This document shows positions 57,001 to 64,000 of a stretch of 64,000 bases of DNA, in pieces. Position 1 is the stretch's first letter, and the number at the start of each line of letters is the position of its first letter. The notes beneath the pieces are model-generated. The model ran no database searches. It saw only the letters and a program-made list of their open reading frames with translations, and was not told the DNA's origin. Made by a program: the position numbers and the translations under genes. This stretch comes from Phoronis australis. Taxonomy: Eukaryota; Phoronida; Phoronidae. The DNA lies in NCBI GenBank assembly GCA_002633005.1, contig NMRA01000388.1, forward strand, positions 126,001 through 190,000, read 5' to 3'.

Positions 57001-60000
57001 CTCCCATCTATTTATTATATCTCATTTTACTTGTTTCACAACGAAACTCTATGCGCCCAAATATCAAAATCAAAAACATTGCGCTCTATTGTTGACCTTA
57101 TGAAACGTAAACAATCTCCGTTTTGTTGCTGTGTTTACTTGGGCACACACGGTATCGTACAATATAAGAAGCACTCAGCCTCGTCTCCAAGCCTCAAGAT
57201 GGTGCTGATCAGTTAAGTCATTTGAGGCTTGGAAATAAAATGTGTGAATTTTTACGGAAATTGCAAGAATAGCTGGAGTAATTTCGAAATTTTCAGCAGT
57301 TTTATGTAGAATAAAAACTAACGGTATGTTGCAGCAATTTAGGTCTAAATTATTGCAAAAGTTGTGTATTTTGATTCGAAAACAGATTAATACTATTCAT
57401 AAAATTAATATGAATTGAAAATAATTACAACCTTTATTTAAGACAATAAATAAAACAATGCCTTCTGTCACATGAATGGCTGCAATGTGAAAATAATTAC
57501 AATCTGCCTTTGTTCAATGACGTCAAGGCATCGGTCAATCATTGCGCAGAAAGTAATTTCCCAAACCAAGCCTCAAATGGCTAAAGCGATTAGCGTCATC
57601 TTGAGGCTTGGAGAAGAAGTTGAAAAAGTCAAATCAGTGTCAATTGTGTGTAAACACAGAGCAAAGCCATCAATCGATGCTCATGAGATTTTTTTGTAAC
57701 AGATTGTGAAGTACTTTTTTGGAATATTGAAATGGTAACAAAATTGGCCTTTTTTGAAGAAATGGAATGCATAAAAATTCGCTTCTGAAAAGATTACAAG
57801 AAACTGAAGTCCTACAACCAACTGTAACTGTTAACAAAGGATGAAACATTTATATATCTTGCAGATTATGCATTTCAAATAAAATGCGTGTTGGAATGGT
57901 ATACAGTGTCTTTAGGTAACTCTTATTATGTATGACTTATCTGGAAACTGTATAGTGGAGTCTGTTTGTACTCTAATATACATGTACTAAGCAGGCGTTG
58001 TTTTATTTCAGGGATTGTGATCAAGGAGAACAGTAATGCTAATGCAATCTTTATAATAAAAAGACAAGCACCAGGTTCCGAAACGCTGGTGTAAGGGAGG
58101 GAAGGCGAAAAGCTGTGTGAAGCTGCCAGTCCACTAACAAGCCCGAGACAGTTTTGTAAAAAATAATTAGTTGCTTATTTTTTATTTATATAATTCATCA
58201 TTTTTGTAAGTATTTTACCTTAGCAGTTTCACAGTAATAAAAATATTAAAGAACGAGCCTTTTCTTCTTGTAAGTCAAAGCTGCACGTGCAATGGGATTA
58301 AAATGACCAACAAAGCGAACGTTGTAGGACTTAAAAACATGAAGCATTGAAAAAACTAACCTGATGTTTCGTTATACCCACAAACAGTAATATTCCTGCA
58401 TTGGGCCTGTAAAGGCAACATTAGTGGTTCAATATTGGCACTGTACTTGCCCACCACTGCACTTTCGCCCATGTAATTAGTATACTGGCTTAATGTGAGC
58501 CCACCAATGTCCCTGTGCAGGGCCAACATAGTCTGTCAATACTGGCCCTTTATAGGGCCGAAACCGGTTTTTGGTGTATTGGCCCAGTAATGACTTGGTA
58601 CTGGCCCTTTACTGGCCGATATCGCAATCTTATACTGGCTCAATACCCAGCAGGTGTGCAAAATGTTATTGGGACAGTACTGGCCTACAGCATTGGACCA
58701 ATACAGGCCAATACTGGCCAATACTGGCCTGTATTGGCCTGTATTGGCCTGTATTGGCCCAGTACCTGGGACGCTGCCAGAACATTCCTTAAACCAGTAC
58801 ATAATTGAAACCACATTCTAGTCCACAAAGTCGCAGTGCCTACTTTAAAACACAAAAATTGGCCAAAATCAGTTTCTAGGACAACAGGTAAGTTGTAACC
58901 TTCAATGTTTTCTGAAAACCGGGATGAGGTTACTTACCAGTATATAGTGTTAAGCAAGTCAATGACATCCATTGGATTCATCGTCGCCACCATTGAAGTG
59001 AAACCAACAATATCGCTGAAGTAAATAGTGCAATTTTCGTAGAATTCTGCGGTGACGTTTCTTTGAGCTTTTAAATCTTCAGCCACGGATTTTGGAAGCA
59101 TTTGATACAGAAGGCGCTCGGTACGTCTTTTCTCAGCGGACAGCTGTTGCGTTTTTGTGGTTACGTTTTCCGCATACTTTCCCATCTTGAACAGAATTTT
59201 TGAGATGGACTTCAAGTATAAAAACACCATAACTGTACAAGACATCACGACCATAGCCACGATGACCGTATACATGATTACCCCCGCGCTTGCGTCTTGC
59301 AGCGCTGTCTCAAGTTCATTCAAAACAGTATCAACCACTTGGGAACGTATCTTAGAAAGAGCTGTTATGTATCGTGTTGCCGTGTCGAACGCGTTGAGGC
59401 TGTTCTGGAAACGAGTCTCTAAAGACGTATTCAAACACAATGCTCTGTAAGTTTTAGATTGCATCAATTGTATAGCATGTGTCCATTCTTGTTCAAGGCC
59501 GGTATCCACAATCAGTTCTTGCAGTAATTTGGCCAGCTCCGGTCTGTAAGCTTGCGCTAAACGACGTAAGCTAGCAAACTCTCCCTGTAGTTTAGAAAAC
59601 CACAACAGTGTCTCCTCGTTTATACTGCATGTATAGAAAAATACTGACCCCAATGCCCGCTGTATACCTACGGCATCTGAGCCCCAAAGAAGGCAACAGT
59701 ATGAAACAAGCAAGGTCCAAAATGAACCGGCTTTCGGATGCTCGATTGGTATAGTCATAGTCAACAAGAGACCGTACGTAATGTTGCTGTAGAAATGAAT
59801 GTTATTGGTCACTGTGGCATTGCCGCTGTCAATAAAATGTCGATGGGTCTTCAATTCTTCTACCAAATGGACTATCGTCTTATCATAAATATGCAAATTC
59901 CATTGGCGCTCACTTCCAAACAGGTCATCTGTCGTCGCCCGTTGTTGTACCAAAGAGTCTAGTTTCGACAAATTGGCTTTCTTCAAGCTTAGAAACATGG

Positions 60001-60331
60001 CACTGAGTCCGCGTTCAATTTGAAGACTTGTCACCAATTTCCCTCTGTATATAAGTGTCGTCACTACCGCCTCGTTTTCTTTGACAAGTTCTTGGTGAAC
60101 CTGTGTTTGTGTGAGCGTGTGACTAGCTAACGCAACCAAAACTATGATAGGAAACGCAACCAGGATTACCATTTTACTCAACTGAAATACCCGATTTCGT
60201 TTAGTACTGGCATCCAAAATTTCCTTCAGTTCTCTTTTGTCCACGTCTGTACTATGCAGCGATTGGGTGCTGTAAATTCGTCCAGGTATTTTCAGTAGAC
60301 TAGAGGGCTTGGAAGTACTTGGGTTCTCCAT
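38483..60331 (-). CDS. NIT-domain receptor guanylyl cyclase, complete 6-exon gene, 635 aa
   Basis: Join on the minus strand: 60331-58938, 47621-47527, 45820-45701, 42611-42513, 40061-39970, 38590-38483. The lengths add to 1908 nt, exactly 635 codons plus TGA, and every split codon restores the expected family residue. Layout: cytosolic N-terminus 1-52, TM1 about 53-73, extracellular NIT (nitrate/nitrite-sensing) domain about 80-345, TM2 about 350-373, a short signalling helix, a guanylyl cyclase catalytic domain about 430-600, and a 35-residue tail. It should convert GTP to cGMP at the membrane. Both metal-binding aspartates (D440, D484), guanine-specifying E480 and C552, and N559/R563 are present. 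There is no kinase-homology domain and no haem-binding HNOX domain. Similar NIT-cyclases are known from marine invertebrates and have been linked to nitric oxide or nitrite signalling. Ligand sensing here is inferred. Confidence 0.9.
39970..40061 (-). CDS. Guanylyl cyclase exon 5
   Basis: This 92-nt exon runs from acceptor ttaattgcag|cc to donor aag|gtaagc. It encodes residues 570-600 (A)[19 protein letters not shown] and [11 protein letters not shown], matching the family consensus '.KIH.S......L...GGF....RG...VKGKG'. It enters in phase 1 and leaves in phase 0, fitting exons 4 and 6. Confidence 0.9.
40062..42512. other. Guanylyl cyclase intron 4
   Basis: Holds a degenerate Gypsy reverse transcriptase fragment (40561-40944) and no other recognised feature. 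Confidence 0.5.
40561..40944 (+). pseudogene. Ty3/Gypsy reverse transcriptase N-terminal fragment
   Basis: The plus strand is open from an ATG and reads [40 protein letters not shown] and [20 protein letters not shown]. These align with the Gypsy reverse transcriptase start (S-x-Y-N-S-P-x-V...K-D-G-x-x-R-F-C-V-D-x-R-x-L-N and the following '...FSK.DL' block). The catalytic YxDD part is missing. It is a fossil, in the antisense orientation to the cyclase gene. Confidence 0.6.
42513..42611 (-). CDS. Guanylyl cyclase exon 4
   Basis: This 99-nt phase 1-1 exon lies between acceptor ttattcattcag|ga and donor gaag|gtgaat. It encodes residues 537-569 (G)[20 protein letters not shown] and [12 protein letters not shown]. 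It carries the guanine-selective cysteine (C552) and the catalytic N559 and R563, which in adenylyl cyclases would sit beside an aspartate instead of the cysteine. The donor GTGAAT is weaker than the others but restores A570 perfectly. Confidence 0.92.
42932..45082. mobile_element. Outer foldback element
   Basis: attcacctatttcacgaa at 42932-42949 is inverted at 45065-45082. The arms continue inward with gatcgaaaacgaggc and then gatatac plus a 'ctcgccca' region near 43174-43260, matched by the complement near 44830-44915. The arms are diverged with indels. No transposase seen. Ends and target duplication are provisional. Confidence 0.55.
43361..44461. mobile_element. Inner inverted-repeat element nested in the outer foldback
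   Basis: taccgtattcgccctaataa followed by gcgccca (43361-43387) is matched in inverted form at 44435-44456 (20 of 21 positions before decay). The terminal word taccgta.tcg is shared with the 27-bp inverted repeat at 28780/35532, suggesting related elements. No coding capacity recognised. Confidence 0.65.
45225..45460 (+). pseudogene. Penelope-like endonuclease fragment
   Basis: The plus strand encodes [12 protein letters not shown], then after a stop [20 protein letters not shown] and ARPVVLEIA. These are typical of the GIY-YIG-like C-terminus of a PLE subgroup (R-L-x-E-H-R...K-S-A-V-x-D-H-x...H-x-I-x-W). An in-frame TAG breaks it and the upstream part is lost. It lies in the cyclase intron on the opposite strand. 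Confidence 0.65.
45701..45820 (-). CDS. Guanylyl cyclase exon 3
   Basis: This 120-nt phase 1-1 exon lies between acceptor tttttctggcag|gt and donor tcag|gtttgt. It encodes residues 497-536 (G)[20 protein letters not shown] and [19 protein letters not shown], matching the family's 'NG..HA.EIA.MAL......F.....P...L..R.G.H.G' segment. The rebuilt glycines on both sides are those expected. Confidence 0.92.
45821..47526. other. Guanylyl cyclase intron 2
   Basis: Contains a Penelope-like remnant with tail (46190-46760). Nothing else recognised. Confidence 0.5.
46190..46760 (+). pseudogene. Penelope-like GIY-YIG remnant with 3' tail
   Basis: The frame [28 protein letters not shown], then a stop, and [15 protein letters not shown] carries the GIY-YIG landmarks (VVY...C..C...YIG.T..RL..R). 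A tail containing IKESLTIQ and ending near LQLW follows. The non-coding tail gatgatgtctaatgaaaaaa plus cgaaacgtc is of a type common after PLE genes. Stops make it non-functional. Confidence 0.7.
47527..47621 (-). CDS. Guanylyl cyclase exon 2
   Basis: This 95-nt exon lies between acceptor ttttttccag|c and donor aatg|gtaagt. It encodes residues 466-496 [20 protein letters not shown] and [11 protein letters not shown]. It carries the guanine-contacting E480 and second metal-binding D484. Entry in phase 2 matches the ...TATACTG end of exon 1, and exit in phase 1 matches exon 3. Confidence 0.93.
47940..48062. repeat. Compound GCAT/TATG/GT/GC microsatellite
   Basis: Runs of gcatat, tatg, (gt)n and (gcgt)n up to a single ambiguous base (N at 48063). 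The long cytosine/histidine/threonine-rich frames across it are artefacts. Confidence 0.95.
49183..49252. repeat. Dispersed repeat, pair with 7610-7680
   Basis: Same orientation and order as the copy at 7610-7680. Adjacent to the Gypsy fragment, so it may be part of a retroelement. Confidence 0.65.
49270..49800 (-). pseudogene. Probable Ty3/Gypsy integrase C-terminus and tail
   Basis: On the minus strand, 49800-49560 reads [35 protein letters not shown] and [13 protein letters not shown]...GNRLSK, resembling the region after the Gypsy integrase core (R-Q..Y.D....GD.VRV...W.....C..PRSY.V..E...RRNR..L). The frame then shifts to [20 protein letters not shown] and a Ser-rich segment ending at 49283, as in the variable tails of such polyproteins. 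The splice-like acceptor tttacag at the shift could alternatively mean a host exon. The family call is tentative. Confidence 0.45.
51226..51906. mobile_element. Non-autonomous hAT-like element (MITE)
   Basis: The left end cagtggcggatttagagg (51226-51243) and the inverse of the right end, cataggcggatttggagg (51906-51889), agree at 15 of 18 positions. Both ends are followed inward by G/C-rich runs. A second related end occurs at 63016 (cagtggcggatctagg). It has no transposase, and the flanking 8-mers do not match, so insertion is old or the ends are slightly misplaced. Confidence 0.6.
52568..52760. repeat. Dispersed repeat, pair with 2366-2570
   Basis: Same orientation as its partner. Includes caatacactaaccgga at its middle and agttgcgaatctgttgt near the end. 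Confidence 0.7.
53400..53940. repeat. Local diverged direct duplication
   Basis: The stretch 'attttgcaccaaattaaacggcc...ccaata.gg.gacac' near 53480-53520 recurs as 'attttgcactaaattaaatggcc...ccaatactgtggagacac' near 53865-53915, a spacing of about 390 bp. Confidence 0.5.
54754..55409 (-). pseudogene. Fragment of a cysteine-rich repetitive gene
   Basis: The minus strand first encodes [20 protein letters not shown] and [20 protein letters not shown] (55409-55221). After stops and a frame change comes a C-terminal cysteine cluster ([20 protein letters not shown], then [15 protein letters not shown], 54754-54930). The cluster resembles the CXC/tesmin-like 'C-x-C-K-K-x2-C...C-T-x-x-C-x-C-x-x-C' tails of unnamed multi-copy proteins in invertebrate genomes. 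The function is unknown. It is interrupted, so I treat it as a dead copy. Confidence 0.45.
57178..57616. repeat. Inverted pair, arms of about 54 bp
   Basis: Left arm 57178-57231 (tccaagcctcaagatg...catttgaggcttgg) and right arm 57563-57616 are reverse complements with several mismatches. A 330-bp spacer separates them. Each arm itself has an internal inverted aagcctcaa/ttgaggctt pair. Probably a small inverted-repeat transposon. Confidence 0.65.
58540..58770. repeat. Minisatellite of about 10 bp (TGTATTGGCC type)
   Basis: tactggccaa/tgtattggcc units recur, five or more nearly perfect in 58695-58760, with diverged forms (tactggccctttatagggcc) upstream. Because ggcc and tac/gta are self-complementary, both strands give repetitive W/Y/P-rich frames that are not genes. 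Confidence 0.85.
58938..60331 (-). CDS. Guanylyl cyclase exon 1 (membrane and NIT sensor region)
   Basis: The first coding exon runs from ATG (60331-60329) to donor actg|gtaagt (58937/58936). The in-frame TTG further upstream at 60361 follows a stop codon and is not a start. It encodes residues 1-464: an N-terminal Ser/Lys-rich tail, TM1 ([20 protein letters not shown], 54-73), and the NIT domain with its [13 protein letters not shown] motif (103-115), helical throughout and with NxT/NxS glycosylation sites. TM2 (about 350-373) and the linker helix [20 protein letters not shown] (400-419) follow, then the first catalytic block [14 protein letters not shown] with metal-binding D440. The long unsplit sensor exon contrasts with the finely split catalytic domain. 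Confidence 0.92.
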
Positions 60332-60390
60332 AGTTGATTGATTTGTGTCACCAGTTAACAATGGTCTGTAGATCTCTGGTTAACACGTTC

Positions 60391-60399
60391 CTTTATATA
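60391..60399 (-). promoter_or_regulatory. TATA box of the guanylyl cyclase gene
   Basis: The minus strand has TATATAAAG here, about 60 bases upstream of the ATG. A start site about 30 bases downstream (near 60365) would leave a 5' UTR of roughly 35 bases with no upstream ATG. No other core element was identified. Confidence 0.55.
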
Positions 60400-61890
60400 A
60401 GTGTATTCACCTACGTCTGCCGTTTTCTCATGAAAACGAGTCGGCAATCGATTTATGGTCGAGTCTCTCTCCTGAAGGTCACAAATTTAAAAACACTCAA
60501 AGTATAAAGAAATCCGTGAATACCAGAAAACCGTTAATAATAATAAGACACTAATTGCGATAGTAGGAATATCAGTTACGCATTACCTTTTCATTATATC
60601 TGAAGATACAATAACAGTACAACTTGTAAATTCCACTAAACGACAACTAATGGGTACTACAGCAGAGGGGATTTTTGCTGCAGTAAATATGGGTCGTAAA
60701 ACTACGATTGAAAAGGTCGCAGAAGCTATGAAAGCAAATAGAACACGGGATACCTTGATTGGCATGAAAAATGGAACAAAAATATTGTTCAATCACTCGT
60801 TTAATAAAAGACAAAACCAAATTCAACGAAGAAATTTAAAACTTGTCGGATTTAAACAGTCAAACGAATCTTTAGACCTTAAACCGGGTATAAATCCGCC
60901 TTCTGTCACAAAAAAGATATCGCCTGCAGTTTACCTATAAAACTGGACTCAAGTTCTAGCTTAGTCAATTTGTAAGTAATTGCCTTGCTTAGAAAGAACT
61001 AAAGGGTCGATCAATTGACTGTTCACGCCGGGTCACTTTAATCACCGACCATGGTGTCAAGCATTAAGAAACTGTTCGCTTTTTCTTTCCAAGACCAGGG
61101 ATCAATTTTCGCCTAAGTTACGAGCGGTAGTTGATACCAGGGCTGCTTTAAATAATTAAGTATATATAATACGCATAAATGAACATCGCGATCTTGGAAT
61201 TGGCAGGCTTTTGAGAAAATCAATTTGCGACTCCTTTTGAGTTAAATCACTTAAATTTAAGTGGGTCGATCCTATATGTTAGTATTTCATGGGAACCACG
61301 ATGGAGATCAAAACTAATCACCAAAGAAAAGTATCTGCGTAACGTTTTGTGTTTACCAAAACGCTAAAAGTACTCAAAATCCGGTTACTCACGCCAACGT
61401 AAGAGATTCATAAAACTGACACTGTTTCAGCGATATCAGTCAGTTTTCATAAGTGTTTCAAAAAAGAATTCAAATGTAGCTGACTTTTCTTTCCCCGTAG
61501 TAAATTTCAAATTTTGCCAGATGTACCTCACTTTAGGTAACTGTAAGGAAAATATAATTCGGTGATGTTCCTATTTCTTTCAGATTTGTAGTACACTGAA
61601 GTAAAACAACAAAATAAAAACATGGAAATTTAAAAAATCAAGAACAAACCAAAACTGTCTAAAACCCCCATCAAGCTATGTACGCACATGAAATATGTCT
61701 CATAATATACCATAACGTGATAGAACTTGCTTTCCATTGTCATCAAGAAAATCTCAGCCGTCATTAACTCTTGAAAACGCTTTACAGTTTATTGAGGCTT
61801 ACCATCTATATAATTGAGACAATGACTCCTGTAAGCATCGCCTGCGATTTGAGTTACTTGCCGGCTCTTTGCAATCCCAAAACATTTCTA
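60400..61890. other. Upstream region of the cyclase gene, no gene recognised
   Basis: A plus-strand open frame at 60650-60940 has no known domain. Nothing else stands out. Confidence 0.4.
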
Positions 61891-63014
61891 ATAAAGGAGA
61901 ATGCCACCCAAAAGCAACCTATTTTTTATCAGTTTGGATCGAGTAGTTCCACTCGAGAACAGCAAGTTCAGTTGCTTTACCTGACACATAAGGGCAGACG
62001 GAGGTGTTGAAATTAACCAATGACGTCATCAGTTCTAACGCAATTTGTTCAGCCGTTCACAACACGCTTACTGGTGTCAACTTATCGCTTGAACTCATCG
62101 TTATACACCAATAACTCATTAAAATTCGATATAAACCTCTTTCAAACACATCGAGCTCTTGAACAAACGTGTTGTTTTATTTCACTGTTACAGATTTATT
62201 GGTATTTGAACGTACCGTAGCCTACAGAGTTCGGTAGGCCAATTTACCAAGGTCGATCGAGGGAGTTTGGGTCTGTTTGGTGATAAATTTGAAACATTCT
62301 TCCGTAAAATACAGAAGGGGGAACATAGCTATGTGTTGTACTTTTAGACTTGCGATTTTTTCAGTTTTAAACACGCCAAACACTTGTTACTCCCCGCCAG
62401 TGGCTCGGAACCCGATCAGGCCCGTAGCGGCCGCCGGGGACTGGACATCACGAACATAAACCAGCTTAAGTTGGAAACTAGACCTCCAGTCACGAAAAGA
62501 CTATAATAGTGATCCACAGTAATAATGTGCACGTAATTATTTAAGTGAATCATCCACGAAACTGAAAATCTACTTACTTGTCGGGGGCTGCGAAGTCAGG
62601 TTTCCCTTCCACAGAACCGTTAGGGCAAAGGTTGTTCAGTAACAATGATTGGAATAATGTATTTGTATATCTAAATAAAGATTCTCCTAACATGTCACCA
62701 TAGCATATAAAATCGAGTTATATTTTCTCAACAGCTTTCTGTCAGCAAACACTGAATTAGCATGCGCTCACACGGCCTCGGTGCCCAGGCAAATACCTTT
62801 ATTGCATCTAAAGCCGGTATGCAGTAGTTTTTTCATTGCTGGCTTCTCAAAACATTTGCACTCACGAATACTCCAAAGGCATTACAAAGTGTATCTAAAG
62901 AGACAAACTTTGTTTCAGTTTTATATAAGCGTTTGTTAGGATGAGAATGATTCGTTTTGAAACAGAATGCAGAATAACAAACGTCAGCATGGCAACTCGC
63001 AATCCGGACTTAGA
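61891..63014 (-). mobile_element. TTAA-flanked THAP transposon (Kolobok-like), copy 4, truncated
   Basis: Starts at 61895 with AGGAGAATGCCACCC preceded by ATAA (degenerate TTAA). It is collinear with copy 2 (same orientation) until about 63014, where sequence of a different family (cagtggcgg...) replaces the THAP-bearing end. The truncation coincides with the hAT-like terminus, suggesting that later insertion or deletion removed the other end. Confidence 0.75.
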
Positions 63015-63015
63015 C

Positions 63016-63260
63016 GCAGTGGCGGATCTAGGATATCACAAGGGGGGCCCAACATTTTGTCTGTAAACATTTGTTCAAAGCATAATTGTAGATGCACATA
63101 GCACCGAATGGGTGCGTGAGGGGGCAAACACCCTTACACCCAGGAAATTTTTCTGTTTTTTCCTCTAAAAATCGAGCATTTTCCTCGATTCCCGAAGTAT
63201 TATCCAAGAAAAAAAGGCAAGAAAAAAACGGAGAAAGTGTCAAACAGGAAAATCCGCAAG
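63016..63260 (+). mobile_element. hAT-like terminus
   Basis: cagtggcggatctagg followed by a g/c-rich run, similar to the left end of the element at 51226. The other end was not found before the gap. Confidence 0.45.
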
Positions 63261-63265
63261 TGCCA

Positions 63266-63330
63266 CTGACTTGAACTCACGACCTGACGGATAGAGTTCG
63301 CGTGCTCTACCACTGCACCACCACGATTTC
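63266..63330 (-). repeat. tRNA-like sequence (SINE head or tRNA pseudogene)
   Basis: The minus strand reads gtggtgcagtggtagagcac (D-arm/A box) and ggtcgtgagttcaagtc (T-arm/B box) at tRNA spacing. The anticodon stem pairs poorly, so a working tRNA is unlikely. Confidence 0.55.
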
Positions 63331-63779
63331 ACTCGCAAATTAGTTCTAAGAGACCTACTTGTTTATGGTCCACAGCGTTTGCGCGCGAAACCTCCATCTT
63401 TTTGTAATGCTTATTACATGTTTTATATTTTGTGCAATCAGTTCATAACAAAATTGTTGTATTTAAAAAGTCTTCAATTGTACAAAAACCAAATACGTTT
63501 TTTGTGCTGGCAATAATGACGCGATTGCTTTGGAAATCGTCTTAAGTTAAGGTTTGACAAAGAGAGAATTATGAGTTTCTGAGTAATTCACTAAGGCTTC
63601 GATTAAAATTGACATCTTACCAGCAGCTTCTGTTTTTTCATCATCACTCAGATTCCATTTTCTTTAAAAAAGGAAGTAATTTTCTTCATTGCACCGTTGA
63701 GCAGACGACGGAAACGGAGTCGTAGTGCCCAGCGCCACTGCCGGTCTCCTGGGATATCGCGGGAAAGCCTATACTTAGC
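63331..63779. other. No gene recognised
   Basis: Ordinary non-coding sequence up to the terminal assembly gap. Confidence 0.4.
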
Positions 63780-64000
63780 NNNNNNNNNNNNNNNNNNNNN
63801 NNNNNNNNNNNNNNNNNNNNNNNNNNNNNNNNNNNNNNNNNNNNNNNNNNNNNNNNNNNNNNNNNNNNNNNNNNNNNNNNNNNNNNNNNNNNNNNNNNNN
63901 NNNNNNNNNNNNNNNNNNNNNNNNNNNNNNNNNNNNNNNNNNNNNNNNNNNNNNNNNNNNNNNNNNNNNNNNNNNNNNNNNNNNNNNNNNNNNNNNNNNN
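63780..64000. other. Assembly gap (N run)
   Basis: Unresolved bases to the end of the window. Confidence 1.

Larger units (their letters stand above)
47622..58937. other. Guanylyl cyclase intron 1, 11.3 kb
   Basis: The largest intron, separating the membrane/sensor exon plus the start of the catalytic domain from the rest. It holds a GT-rich microsatellite, a Gypsy fragment, a hAT-like MITE, dispersed repeats, a cysteine-rich repeat-gene fragment, an inverted pair and a 10-bp minisatellite, all listed separately. Nothing recognised at 50000-51200 or 55600-57100. Confidence 0.5.

Noticed and set aside
58515-58814. Frames rich in Trp, Tyr, Pro and Gln on both strands
   Set aside because: Minisatellite artefact of the TGTATTGGCC-type units.
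60332-60361. TTG as start of the cyclase
   Set aside because: The first ATG in frame is at 60331, with a TATA box at suitable distance; the TTG is simply near an upstream stop.
63266-63330. Functional tRNA gene
   Set aside because: A and B boxes are present but the anticodon stem does not pair; the same holds for 24474-24542 and 37065-37140.

Overview
The window is eukaryotic, almost certainly from an invertebrate metazoan and most plausibly a marine one. Genes are split by long AT-rich introns, splice sites follow GT/AG, and extracellular modules sit on phase 1-1 exons. The repeats include Penelope-like, Gypsy, LINE, hAT and TTAA-flanked THAP elements plus microsatellites. No bacterial operons, rRNA or CRISPR are seen. 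I cannot name the species. A receptor guanylyl cyclase with a NIT (nitrate/nitrite-sensing) ectodomain fits non-vertebrate animals such as hemichordates, echinoderms, amphioxus, molluscs or annelids.

Layout. (1) About 5.6-25.8 kb, plus strand: a partial gene for a single-pass membrane receptor. Five exons can be joined in one continuous frame: kringle (5639-5929), an unrecognised spacer exon (13924-14082), an EGF/laminin-EGF-like exon (19550-19696), a 33-nt linker exon (25151-25183) and a transmembrane plus short cytoplasmic tail exon (25556-25806). The 5' end and signal peptide were not found. (2) 29.1-33.7 kb: an apparently complete hAT-type DNA transposon with inverted termini, an intact transposase ORF of over 1060 residues carrying a vertnin-like N-terminal region, and a poly(A) signal. 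It may sit inside an older element bounded by a perfect 27-bp inverted repeat (28780/35532). (3) 38.5-60.4 kb, minus strand: a complete six-exon gene for a 635-residue NIT-domain membrane guanylyl cyclase. All junctions keep frame, the catalytic residues are present and a TATA box lies upstream of the start.

Most other sequence is repeats: four copies of one TTAA-flanked, THAP-containing family (Kolobok-like) at 10.2, 17.6, 26.8 and 61.9 kb; five remnants of Penelope-like elements with GIY-YIG-type endonuclease or tail sequence; Gypsy and LINE fragments; hAT-like MITEs; three tRNA-like (SINE-type) sequences; nested foldback elements in a cyclase intron; and several microsatellites and minisatellites. 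Two assembly gaps (14191-14387 and 63780-64000) and two single Ns are present.

The two host genes are both membrane proteins but nothing in the sequence links their functions. All domain and exon calls come from reading the sequence by eye; no database search was possible.
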